Below, piece by piece: positions 8,490 to 17,530 of a DNA stretch of 64,000 bases (positions within the stretch are counted from its first letter, which is position 1; every line of letters begins with the position of its first letter). Below the pieces are notes generated by a model. That model was not told the DNA's origin. It made no database searches and was given only the letters and a program-made list of their open reading frames with translations. The DNA is taken from assembly GCF_038070105.1 (NCBI RefSeq), contig NZ_JBBPBZ010000002.1, forward strand, positions 2,306,001 through 2,370,000. Reading direction: 5' to 3'. This stretch comes from Methylocystis sp. IM3. Its GTDB lineage: Bacteria; Pseudomonadota; Alphaproteobacteria; Rhizobiales; Beijerinckiaceae. Position numbers and translations under genes: made by a program.

Positions 8490-11006
8490 CTAGTCGTCAC
8501 TTTCCAGGAGTCGTTGGATCTCCTCTGAGACTTTCGCAGCGACCGGCATGGAGATAGGGCCCAGATGGTTCCCTTCGAATCTACGGAGTCGCACATTCCC
8601 ACATAGCAAACCATGCCAACCAAGCAGATCATGGCTCACTCGCCACGAAGAACTCTCGCCCGCATACAGGAAATCCACCCGGCCGTGATATTTCAAAGGA
8701 GAGTAAGTCCTGCTGATAAAGCAGTTCAACTTATCCAACTCTTTCGAAGGACTCATCCACCGGCCGAGAAAAAACTGCTTGATGAGGAAGACCATCCGAC
8801 TTCTCAACTGCACCTTTTTGCCCTTCAAAGTTGCAGCAATTCCCTTCAGCCAAACGCTCTTATGATACGCTGAGGGCATATAAGTGTCGATCAATATGAG
8901 ACGCTCCACAGTGTCGCCATCCGCCGCCAGAAGCTGTGCAATGTCGAATGCGACAACACCCCCATTCGAATAGCCGGCCAAAATATAGGGCCCCTGCGGT
9001 TGAACGGCCTTGATGGATTTGACGCAATCCAGAGCGATTGCTCTGATACTTGGTTGCCTGTGCGTCGACTCTGGAGGCGCCAATTCATAGACGGGCTGCT
9101 CAATATCAAGTTTTGAGGTGAGAAGGTAGAAATAACACCCTCCGAGACCCCACTGATCGTAACCATAGGGAGCAAAGAAAATCGGCCTCCTCGTTCCTGA
9201 TTTCAGAGGTATAGGCAGAGGGATCGCCGACCTCTTTTGTCCTAGACGCAGAGCCGAGGTCAGACGCCTGATCGTGAGATCAGAAAGAGCGATGTCAGGA
9301 AAGCCAATCCCGAACTGCCTTTCAAACTCAGATTTCATCAAACTGAATGAAAACGAGTCGCCGCCCAGATCGAAAAAATTGACGTCAGCGTCTCGAATTG
9401 GGTGTTCAATAACCCGCTCCCAAAGGCAAACCACCAATCTTTCAAAAGCATCTGGACTCTGGAAGCTTGTCAATGGACTACTGGAGACAGCGGGGCGTCG
9501 CCTGAGTTCTGATCTGTCAATTTTCCCGTTCGCAGTAAGCGGGAGGTCGGAAACTTCGATGAAGGTGTGTGGAATCATTTCTGGAGGCACAAGCTGCCTC
9601 AGAAACCGTCGCAAATCGTCCGTTCGAAGGTTGCTTTCCGATTTGCGTCCATAGAACCCGACAATTCGTTTTCCATATATCTCGTGCTCGTGATCAACTA
9701 CCGCACAGACGCGGACTCCGGGGTGTTCCAAAATGCGATTTTCAATTTCACTCAAATGAAAACGGTAGCCTCTCACTTTCACCTGGTCGTCTCGACGCCC
9801 AATGATTTGCAGATCTCCTCCCTGCAACCATTTACCGATGTCTCCTGTCCTGAAAAGGCGCTTACCCTTTTTATCCTGATCGAAATATGTGAAAAACTTT
9901 TCGTCGGCGAGCGCTGGATCATCGAGATACCCCTTTGCGATGGAGCCGCCCACGCAAATCTCGCCTTCTTCTCCCATTGGAACGGGACGCATGTTCTCGT
10001 CGAGAATGTGGATTTCGGTAAATTCGGACGGCTTCCCAACCGAAATGACTCCCTGCATGTTGGATTTGAGCGTCAACGACGAAATGCTGGGAGCTTCTGT
10101 GCAACCATATACTATGGTGAGTTCTGCATTTACCTTCTGAAAGAATGCAGAAACCATGGCGCCGGGAACCGTCTCCCCGGAACATATAACGGAACGGAGA
10201 AACTTGCAGGCGCGAAAATTGTCTTGGAGGGTCAATAACTGGAGAAACGTCGGCGTGCTGATCAGATGGGTGATCTCATTTTCGATGAGATATTCCACGA
10301 AGCCCCCAGCGTCGCGCTCCATTCCAAGAGGAGCTATGTAAACAGCGCCGCCAGCCAAAATGGGATGAACGATTTCGGCTCTCGTGAAAGTTGTTCCGGA
10401 GTCTGTTTTCAACACATATCGATGCTGGCCTGATTGTGGGCGATCCCTCACCGGAATCCTCCCGAATGGAATTGGCACGGCTTTCGGTTTTCCCCGGCTT
10501 CCAGAAGTTAAAAACACGCTAGCGACATCGTTTTCGCTCAGTGTCGCACAGGCGGGAGCAGTAAATGAGGACTGGCGTGGAACCGTCTCCCTATCCAATT
10601 CATCCAAGCAGATGACTCTGCAACTGACATTGTGCAGTCGGGGTAAGCAGGAACGAGTTGAAAGAATCAGGCGGGGACGTAGCTGCGCAATCGCATCATC
10701 GGTTCTTTCGGAAGAATCGTCGAACCGGAGAAATGCGCAAGCTCCTCCCGATTTATATATCCCCATGACGGCGAATATGAGCTCGGGACTCCTTGGCATA
10801 TACAGCCCTACGACGACGTTTGGCCCGACGCCTTCACCTGCGAGCATTTGGCCAATATCGTGAGCCTCCCGGTCTAACTGACCGTACGTAATTCGACGGT
10901 CTCGAAAGACGATCGCTATGGATTCCGGCGCCTGCTCGGCATGTTCTTCAAGAAAGACGTGCGGAAAGTAAGGGCGGCTTTTTTTCTCGATTGGCGGTGA
11001 GTGCAT
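8490..11006 (-). CDS. Single-module NRPS-like synthetase (adenylation-carrier-thioesterase)
   Basis: 838 residues in three domains. The adenylation domain (about 15-500) shows TSGSRGKPKAV (A3), YGCTEA (A5), FRTGDIG (A7), GRRDDQVKVRGYRFHLSEIE (A8) and LPLTANGKIDR with the catalytic Lys (A10). The carrier domain (about 515-590) has FFDLGGDSF with the phosphopantetheine Ser551. The type I thioesterase (about 605-835) has GYSNGG with Ser680 and a likely His814. There is no condensation domain. The A4 region reads FTRAEI where amino-acid-activating domains have FDxS, so the Asp that binds the alpha-amino group is missing and the substrate may be a keto, hydroxy or aryl acid. A-T-TE enzymes of known function (RalA; fungal quinone and furanone synthetases) dimerise aryl-pyruvates. 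That is a hypothesis here. The low GC suggests acquisition. Confidence 0.85.
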   Translation of the reverse strand: MHSPPIEKKSRPYFPHVFLEEHAEQAPESIAIVFRDRRITYGQLDREAHDIGQMLAGEGVGPNVVVGLYMPRSPELIFAVMGIYKSGGACAFLRFDDSSERTDDAIAQLRPRLILSTRSCLPRLHNVSCRVICLDELDRETVPRQSSFTAPACATLSENDVASVFLTSGSRGKPKAVPIPFGRIPVRDRPQSGQHRYVLKTDSGTTFTRAEIVHPILAGGAVYIAPLGMERDAGGFVEYLIENEITHLISTPTFLQLLTLQDNFRACKFLRSVICSGETVPGAMVSAFFQKVNAELTIVYGCTEAPSISSLTLKSNMQGVISVGKPSEFTEIHILDENMRPVPMGEEGEICVGGSIAKGYLDDPALADEKFFTYFDQDKKGKRLFRTGDIGKWLQGGDLQIIGRRDDQVKVRGYRFHLSEIENRILEHPGVRVCAVVDHEHEIYGKRIVGFYGRKSESNLRTDDLRRFLRQLVPPEMIPHTFIEVSDLPLTANGKIDRSELRRRPAVSSSPLTSFQSPDAFERLVVCLWERVIEHPIRDADVNFFDLGGDSFSFSLMKSEFERQFGIGFPDIALSDLTIRRLTSALRLGQKRSAIPLPIPLKSGTRRPIFFAPYGYDQWGLGGCYFYLLTSKLDIEQPVYELAPPESTHRQPSIRAIALDCVKSIKAVQPQGPYILAGYSNGGVVAFDIAQLLAADGDTVERLILIDTYMPSAYHKSVWLKGIAATLKGKKVQLRSRMVFLIKQFFLGRWMSPSKELDKLNCFISRTYSPLKYHGRVDFLYAGESSSWRVSHDLLGWHGLLCGNVRLRRFEGNHLGPISMPVAAKVSEEIQRLLESDD

Positions 11007-11419
11007 ATTGGTTACGTGTTCCAGCTATGCGATGAACAAAAAAGAAGATCTGAGCAGTGCAAATGCTTTTACCGCCCATCTATCGGGCGCAGCGGCGGCA
11101 TCGCGGGCGCGCTGGCGGACGCCGGAGTGCGAGGGCATCCCCCGGTGGCGACACGCTCACGCCTCCCAAACCGGCTCTCGCCGGATCATCGACGACCATC
11201 GAGTCTCATGACCGGCGCGCCATCGTTCGCGACGCTGGGGAACGCTACAGGGAGGGCCGGCGCCTCGCAACGCCCATGGCGCCAAGCCGGTGGAAGGCAA
11301 TAACCACAGCTTGGCCAGAAGGGTCGCGGGCGGCGCATGTAATTGGAGCGGGCGTTTCGCTTTTCTGACGCGTCGCCCTTCCGGCTGGCCAGCTGATTTT
11401 TTCGAGGTCTCTGATTTGA
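11007..11419. other. Gene-free stretch between NRPS gene and tRNA-Val copy
   Basis: GC-rich from about 11090 on, with only weak open frames and no ribosome-binding site I trust. It presumably holds the NRPS promoter at its left end, immediately before 11006 on the minus strand. Nothing else recognised. Confidence 0.35.
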
Positions 11420-11563
<144 letters not shown>

Positions 11564-12072
11564 GAGAGAGAGCTACCTTCTAAAGAACACCTGTCTTTCC
11601 AGACTGTTACCCTAAGCCATTGCTTAACTCAAACAGCTTTGCTGACGCAAGCCTTACTGTTGCATAGCTAACCGCCACGCAAGCTCTCAAACAGGGTCGC
11701 CCTACACGAGCTTTACTGTTTCTTGCTTGCCAAACCCCTTTCGGTGTGACGCCAGTGTGACAAATAGGGATCGGTCAAGGCTACGGTCTGTTTTGCCGCC
11801 GAAGCGAGTCGTGGATTTTTCTGCGGACGGTTTTGCCTGATTGTGCGAGCGCAAGCGCCTGCTCGTTTCGCTGTGCGGGTGGGTCGCGCGCATGAGGCCA
11901 TCGCGATCATGCTCCGGCCCCGCCCCCTATGCGCCCCGGCGCTCTTCGCTTGACGGGCTCGCGAACCTTCGGGACGGGTCGCTTTCCGTTCTATTTTTGC
12001 ATCATGGTCGAACGCCGCCGCGCGCCCGCCCCTTCTGGGGATAAGGTGTGGATAACTAGCGCGAGGTTGACC
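11564..12072. other. Gene-free left end of the integrated element
   Basis: No supported gene. It contains the first copy (11855-11957) of an imperfect GC-rich repeat that recurs at about 12242 and 12373. Open frames here are frameshifted versions of the repeat and lack ribosome-binding sites. Confidence 0.4.
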
Positions 12073-12144
12073 ATGGGTCTGCTCTTCAAACTCCTGATAG
12101 GATGGCTGGTTCTGAAGTTTGTCGGAGGCTTGGTCTTCGACTGA
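12073..12144 (+). CDS. 23-residue membrane peptide inside the element
   Basis: MGLLFKLLIGWLVLKFVGGL followed by VFD: one compact hydrophobic helix with two Lys. Immediately after its stop comes a strong hairpin (12151-12186), which makes a short transcription unit plausible. The ribosome-binding site GCGAGGTTGACC is fair. Coding status is uncertain because of size. Small toxic membrane peptides have this shape, but no antitoxin is recognised. Confidence 0.35.
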   Translation: MGLLFKLLIGWLVLKFVGGLVFD

Positions 12145-12150
12145 GCAAAA

Positions 12151-12186
12151 GCCCCACAGGGAGGACAAGTCCAATCTCTGTGGGGC
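12151..12186. terminator. Strong hairpin, probable terminator
   Basis: A perfect 9-bp stem GCCCCACAG (12151-12159) / CTGTGGGGC (12178-12186), preceded by AAAA and without a long T-run on the plus strand. On the minus strand the AAAA becomes a TTTT tail, so it may serve either direction. Confidence 0.6.
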
Positions 12187-12650
12187 CTCCAAGCGTGTTA
12201 ATGGGCCGCCCATTTCAAACAGCCGCTCCTGCGAGGGGTCCTTCAACAATCGTCGCTCATGCCCCGCCCCTCGCCCCCATGCGCCCTCGGCGCGCTTCGC
12301 TTGAAGGCTAAGGTTTGGTTTTCCTGATACGAGCGAGTCCGTCGCTCATGCCCCGGCGCTCGCCTTCCGGCAGCGCCTGCTCGTTTCGCTATGCGGGCGA
12401 GTTTGATCGCGCGTGAGACCGTCGATCATGCCCCCGCCCCTATGCGCTCCGGCGCGATTCGTTTGACGGTTGGGGTTTGGCTTTTGCTGATCGCCGAGCA
12501 GGTCATCTTCGCCAAGCCAAGCGACCGTTCCATAATCTATCATCCGTTTGCCGCGCCGCGTGGTTGTGCGCATGCAGCAGGCGCAAGCGATGTAATATTC
12601 TTCGCGCTCGATAGCCTTCATACTGTGGCAGAACGAGGAATGTAGGGGCT

Positions 12651-12989
12651 TTATGCCTTGTCCCAAAACTTGTCTAATTCCTCTTGAAGCCTCTTTCCAT
12701 GGCTAACATGCATCGTTTGGATTTCTTCGAAAAGGTTCAGCAGATAATGCGCCGCTTGGACATCGTGACCCTCGCGCTCGAGTTCGGCCACCCGCCGTCT
12801 TTGCTCTTCAACGATCCTCTTCCCCAGAGTAGCGTGGCGCTCAGTCTCCTCTAGATGCCTTTGGATCATCCCGAATTTTAAAGCCGTCGCCCAAATTTCC
12901 CCATCCGGCCCTGCTTGTTCCGCCGACAGTGTGGATGAGGGCGCGCTGGGAGATTGGCGATCCACTTTAGCCCCTTGGGTATAGCCCAA
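12651..12989 (-). CDS. Hypothetical helical protein
   Basis: 112 residues. A flexible Ser/Pro/Ala-rich N-terminus (to about residue 28) is followed by a charged amphipathic helical region to the end (for example RHLEETERHATLGKRIVEEQ). No motif or family recognised. It is the first convincing minus-strand gene from the element's left end, and codon bias and helicity look like real protein. Confidence 0.55.
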   Translation of the reverse strand: MGYTQGAKVDRQSPSAPSSTLSAEQAGPDGEIWATALKFGMIQRHLEETERHATLGKRIVEEQRRRVAELEREGHDVQAAHYLLNLFEEIQTMHVSHGKRLQEELDKFWDKA

Positions 12990-13250
12990 CGAAACTTAGT
13001 GGACGGAAGGCGTTTGGAAATGCCGCAAACCTCGGCTGGCTGGCGTCGAGAGGCCGATTTCTAGCCGCCAGCCACCGTCACGGCGAGTCCGGCTATCGCC
13101 GCGAAGACGACGGAGAAGAGCACGGCGTTTGCGATTGGGGCTCGGATAGACATGAGCCAAATCTGGCGTTGTCGTGAGCTTGCCGCAATCGGCATAAACC
13201 GAGCGGTGACTTGTCGCATGGGCTCGGCTAGTTGGGTGATTCGATAAAGC

Positions 13251-13454
13251 TTACCACCACGAAAAGCTGATCAGCGCATCCGCGACATAAAAGGACACAA
13301 CGAAAATCAGGATCGCGAGCAGGCTATACACAAAGGCATTGAAGCGCCGCTTTTTTGCAGGAAGGTCGCTCCTTGACGCCGTCTCGATGGAATAAACGTG
13401 CAGGAGGGCTGCAAGCGACAGCGCAATTCCGAAGGCAATGATGAGTCCGGGCAT
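13251..13454 (-). CDS. Small two-helix membrane protein
   Basis: 67 residues with two transmembrane segments (about 2-22 and 44-63) joined by a basic, cytosolic-looking loop (SRSDLPAKKRR). It resembles a small inner-membrane protein but matches no family I know. Holins have comparable topology, but nothing else supports that. Confidence 0.55.
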   Translation of the reverse strand: MPGLIIAFGIALSLAALLHVYSIETASRSDLPAKKRRFNAFVYSLLAILIFVVSFYVADALISFSWW

Positions 13455-13735
13455 TTTTTCAGTCGCCTACCATCGACAGCTTTCAAGCCCTACTCTGTAA
13501 GTCTGCCTAAAATCGCACTTCTTAGCAATCGTTGAAACAGTGAAGCCATAGCATGTCGGACCGACCCCGGCTCTCGCATCTGCCCCAAGGCCCGGCGCGG
13601 GCGGTGTGGCAGTAGGACCAAGCCACAGAAGATTTTTACTATCGCGTTTATAAAGCGCCCGCCAAGCCGTAACCCTTACAGTAGAAGGGGGAACGTTTAC
13701 CTAGCGCGGCTCGTTTGAGTGGGACGAGGCGTGTG

Positions 13736-13849
13736 ATGCAGTTCCACCACTTTTCCCTATCGCTCCTGTTTGTCGCGCTACTCGCGATTTCGTTCACTAT
13801 CGATTGGGTGGCTCGCTGGCTGTATCTGGCAATTGCAGTCATCGAGTAA
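13736..13849 (+). CDS. 37-residue membrane peptide inside the element
   Basis: MQFHHFSLSLLFVALLAISF begins one long hydrophobic helix, followed by DWVARW and a second short hydrophobic end (LYLAIAVIE). A GACGAGGCG purine-rich site lies 5 bases before the ATG. Too small for certainty. Confidence 0.4.
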   Translation: MQFHHFSLSLLFVALLAISFTIDWVARWLYLAIAVIE

Positions 13850-15078
13850 ACGCTACCGGCCCTCTCCCTCTCCCCTGAGACGCGTTAAGAGCACCGGCCA
13901 AGCCAAGAACAACCGACACAAGCTGCGCCATGATCTGCCCCTGATCATTCGCGCGCCTGTATCCCGGTCCGCCTATCCCGGCCGCCGCCCCCGGTCGTTC
14001 TTGTGCTAACTGACCTTTAACGGATTGAGGCGTCTCTATGTCCCCGCCGTCCATGTTGCCGCAGTTAACGCTTTGGTAAGGGATTGAGCGTCGGATGATC
14101 CCTGCAACGTCGGGCACATTCATCTGCCAGTGTCAGCACCACTCGTGAACCGCTTGGCGTTGCACCGACTGCGGCGCTGGCCCACGCGCAGTTTTTCACT
14201 CCATCCGCCGAGTCGGCGCTCATCGAACTGGCAGCCCGTAGCCAAAGGTTCGCTGCTAGTTCGACTCGTCTGCTTGCGCAGAAGAGGCTGAGCCTAACGG
14301 TCAATAACGCTCACGCAATGGTGGAAAATACGCATTTGCACTGTGGCAGGCGCGGGCTACCGTGGTTGTGTTTTTAAGAGAGAATTTTTAGGGGGCAAAG
14401 CGACGGCTCGCCTGTAGGCCGCCTCCGGGCGGGCCGTCTATTTCGGTTGGTTCAGCCTGTGCGAACCGCCGAAGACCCATCTCGATCATCTACGCCGCGA
14501 CGCCCCTCTCTCGCCGCCAGTTCTTTTAGCAGCACTTGCATTTTGTCGGGCAATGGCTCACGCACAACTTATCCGTAGTGAGATTTAAGCGCGTTGCCAA
14601 TTTCACGTTCAATGAGCGAAGCGTCTTCGCAAGCGATTGAAGTCATGGTCCCTTTCAACACAAGTTATTTGGAGAGTGATCCAGCGGGGCTTTTGGATTT
14701 TTGATTGCGTGCTTGTGAGATGCACGAGCGCCCGACGCATAACGGAACAGGGACACGCATACTCGATTTCTTCACGCTGATCAAGACAGCGAGCCTAAAG
14801 GTTGCGAGGCTACCAAACATCCGTTCTACTAATCGCCTTTGTCATCTGGGGTGTTTCTTAACAACCTCCGCGAGGGCCAGTCACATTAGGAAAAGGGCGA
14901 ATTCGCGCCACGAATAAGTTCCGAGCGGGTTTGAGCAAGAGAAACGAACGAAAGCCGCACCCTCACATGGTCACTGGCAACGCTAGAAATCAAAAACATC
15001 CCTCTACCTAAAGACGCTATCACGGAGGCCTTTGGCTCTCCAATCCCCACGCAAACTCTGCCGAACCAAGGAGCGGGT
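13850..15078. other. 1.2-kb gene-poor stretch of the element
   Basis: Several open frames of 60-95 codons exist on both strands, but none has a ribosome-binding site, recognisable domain or consistent codon bias. A GC-rich imperfect hairpin occurs near 14401-14440. Composition is intermediate, as expected for decayed late-phage genes, though I could not identify any remnant by eye. Confidence 0.35.
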
Positions 15079-15573
15079 ATGATGACGCTCTCAGCCAGCA
15101 TTAATCGGCACTTCGTCGGTGTTTCGGCCTTATTGGCCCTTCTAGCGATCCTAGCCTATACCGCGAACACAGCAACGCCTCGTCGTGTCGCAAGCCTTCC
15201 CGAAGCAGGCTTCGCGATTGCACAGCAAGCGCCAACTGAGACGACGCCATCCAACGACACGAATTTTACACCTCAACTAAGGCAAATCCCGTTAAATGCG
15301 TATGGATCGGCGCGCGGTTCAGAAGAGTCGCTTGGCGAAAAGATAAAGAGTGGCATCAGGGCCGTCGTGCCGTCCATGGGTTCGAATTCGGCCCAAACAG
15401 ACGCTAAAAACTGGAGCGACGAAGAGTGGCAGATTGCTGAGAAGGCTGTAGCCGATAGTCGGTCCAATTCAAACGCGCGGAATAGCACCAACGCAAGCGC
15501 GCGTGCGAATTCAAACACAGTCTGGCAGCCGCCGGAAGAAATCACGGGAAGCCAAGCGAACCCGTCGCGCTAA
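15079..15573 (+). CDS. Exported or anchored hypothetical protein
   Basis: 164 residues. An N-terminal hydrophobic segment (about residues 12-30) could be a signal anchor or signal peptide. The rest is Asn/Ser/Thr-rich and probably disordered, with one more ordered block (DAKNWSDEEWQIAEKAVADS). A GGAGCGGGT site precedes tandem ATG codons. Together with 16670..17035 it is one of only two sizeable plus-strand genes in the element, so both may be cargo rather than phage backbone. Confidence 0.5.
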   Translation: MMTLSASINRHFVGVSALLALLAILAYTANTATPRRVASLPEAGFAIAQQAPTETTPSNDTNFTPQLRQIPLNAYGSARGSEESLGEKIKSGIRAVVPSMGSNSAQTDAKNWSDEEWQIAEKAVADSRSNSNARNSTNASARANSNTVWQPPEEITGSQANPSR

Positions 15574-15675
15574 AACCAATGCACGCAAAGGCCATCGCAT
15601 GACGCTCAAACTAGCCCACCTTCTGGCCAAGGATAGGCGCTTACATTGGGGCCTATAGGGCGGTCTGAGTGACAA

Positions 15676-15706
15676 GCGGCCCGGCTGGGATTTACGGTCG
15701 GGCCGC
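15676..15706. terminator. Hairpin after the exported-protein gene
   Basis: An 8-bp stem GCGGCCCG (15676-15683) / CGGGCCGC (15699-15706), followed by an A-rich then T-rich run (15712-15722). It probably ends the transcript of 15079..15573, which stops about 100 bases earlier. Confidence 0.5.
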
Positions 15707-15719
15707 ACTTATAAAAAAA

Positions 15720-16669
15720 TTTTCCGCGCAACTTCTGGCGCTGTCGAATTCAGGAGTCGGGTCTGTCGTTCGACATGTTTCTGACGAGTTCGGCGAGCGC
15801 CAGCCGCAGCAAGAGAAGAGCGAAATTGCGAGGCAGCGCCGCAACCTGGCACTTGGTAGAGCAGAAGCGCCCCCGCACGCCCCCGCACGCCCCCGCGTTG
15901 GGGCGTGAAGGACTCGCCGCAATGCTCGCACGCGCGATCAGCGCGCGCTTCAAAGCGAGCGTCAAGCGCCGCATACCGATAGCCTCTTCGAGTGGCCGAT
16001 CATATCAAGTAACAATATTGAGTGGTTTACGGGGATCGTAAACCAACTGCTATCGAATGCTAAGATTAAGGTGAAACGATATTGGCTGATCAATCACGCG
16101 TGACTGATCACTTGTTACCGTTACAAGAGAGCCACCCCTCGCGCGCCTTTCGCCGCCTTTACGGGCGACCGTAAGACGCTCCCCGAGTGGCGCGGATTCC
16201 GACTTGCGGGCGCAAGTCTAAGCTGCTTGGCTTCCGTCTTTTGCGGAATCCACAAGAGAGCCTCGCCCATCCGCGCGACCGAGCGGCGGCCGAATATGGC
16301 CCCCGGCCCGGTGTGAAACACCGCTCTACGGGCTTCCTGTCAGCCCCTCAGTGGGGGCGTGGCGCGGACCACGGCGCGGGCGGCGTGACCGGCCCGTCGA
16401 GTCCCTTGCCAAAAGCCCCCGCCTGCCTCTCAGCGCACGGGCTTGGCGGTTTAGCCGCCTAAGAGCCCGCCGAAGTGACCGCGTGCCGTCTAGCTTACCG
16501 AGGCGTTTTCGGTAGAAAGTAGTCGGGGGCTGATGTTCCCTGTAGGCTTACAAGCAAGGACATCAGAGGACGACTGCCCCGCTGCGTTAACGCGCAAGGT
16601 GTCAAGTTACCGGGAGCTTCCACACCTCCCAACCTCTGTCCGATTTGAGACTGCAAGGATAATGGCACC
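15720..16669. other. Gene-poor stretch with tandem repeat and nested hairpin
   Basis: No supported gene. About 15867-15896 holds three tandem copies of GCCCCCGCAC or close variants. At 16194-16250 an outer stem GGATTCC (16194-16200) / GGAATCC (16244-16250) encloses a perfect inner hairpin GACTTGCG/CGCAAGTC (16201-16218). Near 16442-16460 a further stem of about 8 bp, CTTGGCGG/CCGCCTAAG, occurs. These may be structured RNA or DNA sites. Confidence 0.45.
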
Positions 16670-17035
16670 ATGAGAAAACGGTATGCCGTATTTTTGAGTT
16701 TAGCGATTCTAGGCACCCCGGATGCAGAAGCCGAAGAGGATTTTAACTCAGGAAACTCCTACCTCGAACCTTGTAGGAAAGCCGCCCTCGCCGAACACAT
16801 TCGCGCCGACATCTTCGAAGCGATGAAAATCGGCTACTGTATGGGAACAGTCGAGACCATCCTTTCAGTCAGCCCGTCAGTCGGCGTGTGCGCCCCAAAG
16901 GGCGCAACTAACAGCCAAGCTATAAGGGTTGTCACGCGTTACTTGGACCAACACCCCGAGAAGACCAACGAGGATTTTAGGTTCCTTACGCGAGACGCTT
17001 TGACGGAAGCGTGGCCATGTCGCAACCGGCGGTGA
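16670..17035 (+). CDS. Secreted Rap1a/Tai-like small protein
   Basis: 121 residues. It has a signal peptide (MRKRYAVFLSLAILGTPDAEA) followed by a compact domain with the spacing I associate with Rap1a/Tai family proteins: a GYCMGTVE-type helix, CAPKGATNSQ, VVTRYLDQHPEK, and a C-terminal Cys in AWPC. Family members are periplasmic immunity proteins against type VI amidase effectors, but many homologues are orphan. Here no effector gene lies nearby, so it may be cargo. The start has no strong ribosome-binding site, but the signal peptide fixes it. Confidence 0.55.
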   Translation: MRKRYAVFLSLAILGTPDAEAEEDFNSGNSYLEPCRKAALAEHIRADIFEAMKIGYCMGTVETILSVSPSVGVCAPKGATNSQAIRVVTRYLDQHPEKTNEDFRFLTRDALTEAWPCRNRR

Positions 17036-17239
17036 GCCCTTTTTGGCGCAGCTGCCAGTAGCCCCCTCTGTGCAAACCCGCCTTCGCCTCGCGCCGGGTG
17101 GGCAGGGCGCGGGAGGCCGCAAAGCAAGCTCTCGGCCTCCAAGTTTTCTCCCACACTCCGGGACCGCGCCTCGCATTCGGATGCGCAAGGCGGCCAGCTT
17201 CACATGACGCGCGCCGTGAAGGAATCAACAAACGCGGGC

Positions 17240-17458
17240 TTACTCCGGCGCGAGGGTCTCGACATAGGCCGCGAGCGCATCGACCGTCGCCGCCATTGTC
17301 GCCGCAGCCTGCGTGGTCGGGCGCGGGCCGCCATAGAGCGCGCCGCCCGGCGCTTCGCACGCCTCCGGGCCATCGGCGACGGCCGTAGCGAGGGCGGTTT
17401 GCGCCGCCTGTAGATCGGCGACGAGCGCGTCGGCGGTCGGATAGCCGAAGCTGGCCAT
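17240..17458 (-). CDS. Small hypothetical phage-type protein
   Basis: 72 residues, Ala-rich and helical (starts MASFGYPTADALVADLQAAQ). The ATG at 17458 is preferred over an upstream in-frame one because the upstream segment reads unlike protein. It is the last minus-strand gene of the probable terminase operon (22.2 to 17.2 kb). No family recognised. Confidence 0.45.
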   Translation of the reverse strand: MASFGYPTADALVADLQAAQTALATAVADGPEACEAPGGALYGGPRPTTQAAATMAATVDALAAYVETLAPE

Positions 17459-17530
17459 TTCAGGTTCGCCCTTCGCGGTTGGATTCAAACAACGAAAAAT
17501 GATTGCCCCCGGCTGCGTGGCACCCACCCT

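Larger units (their letters stand above)
11855..12480. repeat. Three imperfect copies of a GC-rich repeat
   Basis: Copy one (11855-11957) and copy three (12373-12480) both run from GCGCCTGCTCGTTTCGCT through a CATGC-rich centre to a TATGCGC...CCGGCGC...TTCG...TTGACGG end, about 105 bases each. Copy two (12242-12305) matches only the second half. Divergence is substitution plus short indels, so the copies are old or recombining. Function unknown. Confidence 0.6.

Noticed and set aside
8019-10341. Several plus-strand frames of 60-220 codons opposite the GNAT/NRPS genes
   Set aside because: The minus-strand frames carry complete domain motifs; the plus-strand frames carry none.
12391-12666. Overlapping 84- and 106-codon frames on opposite strands
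   Set aside because: Both run through the imperfect repeat copy, lack ribosome-binding sites and read as low-complexity Arg/Pro/Ala sequence.
13839-14123. 94-codon minus-strand frame in the element
   Set aside because: Some segments look protein-like (AQLVSVVLGLAGAL), but it has no ribosome-binding site, no family and a GC-shadow-like end. Left unannotated.
15867-15896. Tandem GCCCCCGCAC repeat as a functional element
   Set aside because: Only three copies in a GC-rich background, with no associated gene; probably simple-sequence slippage.
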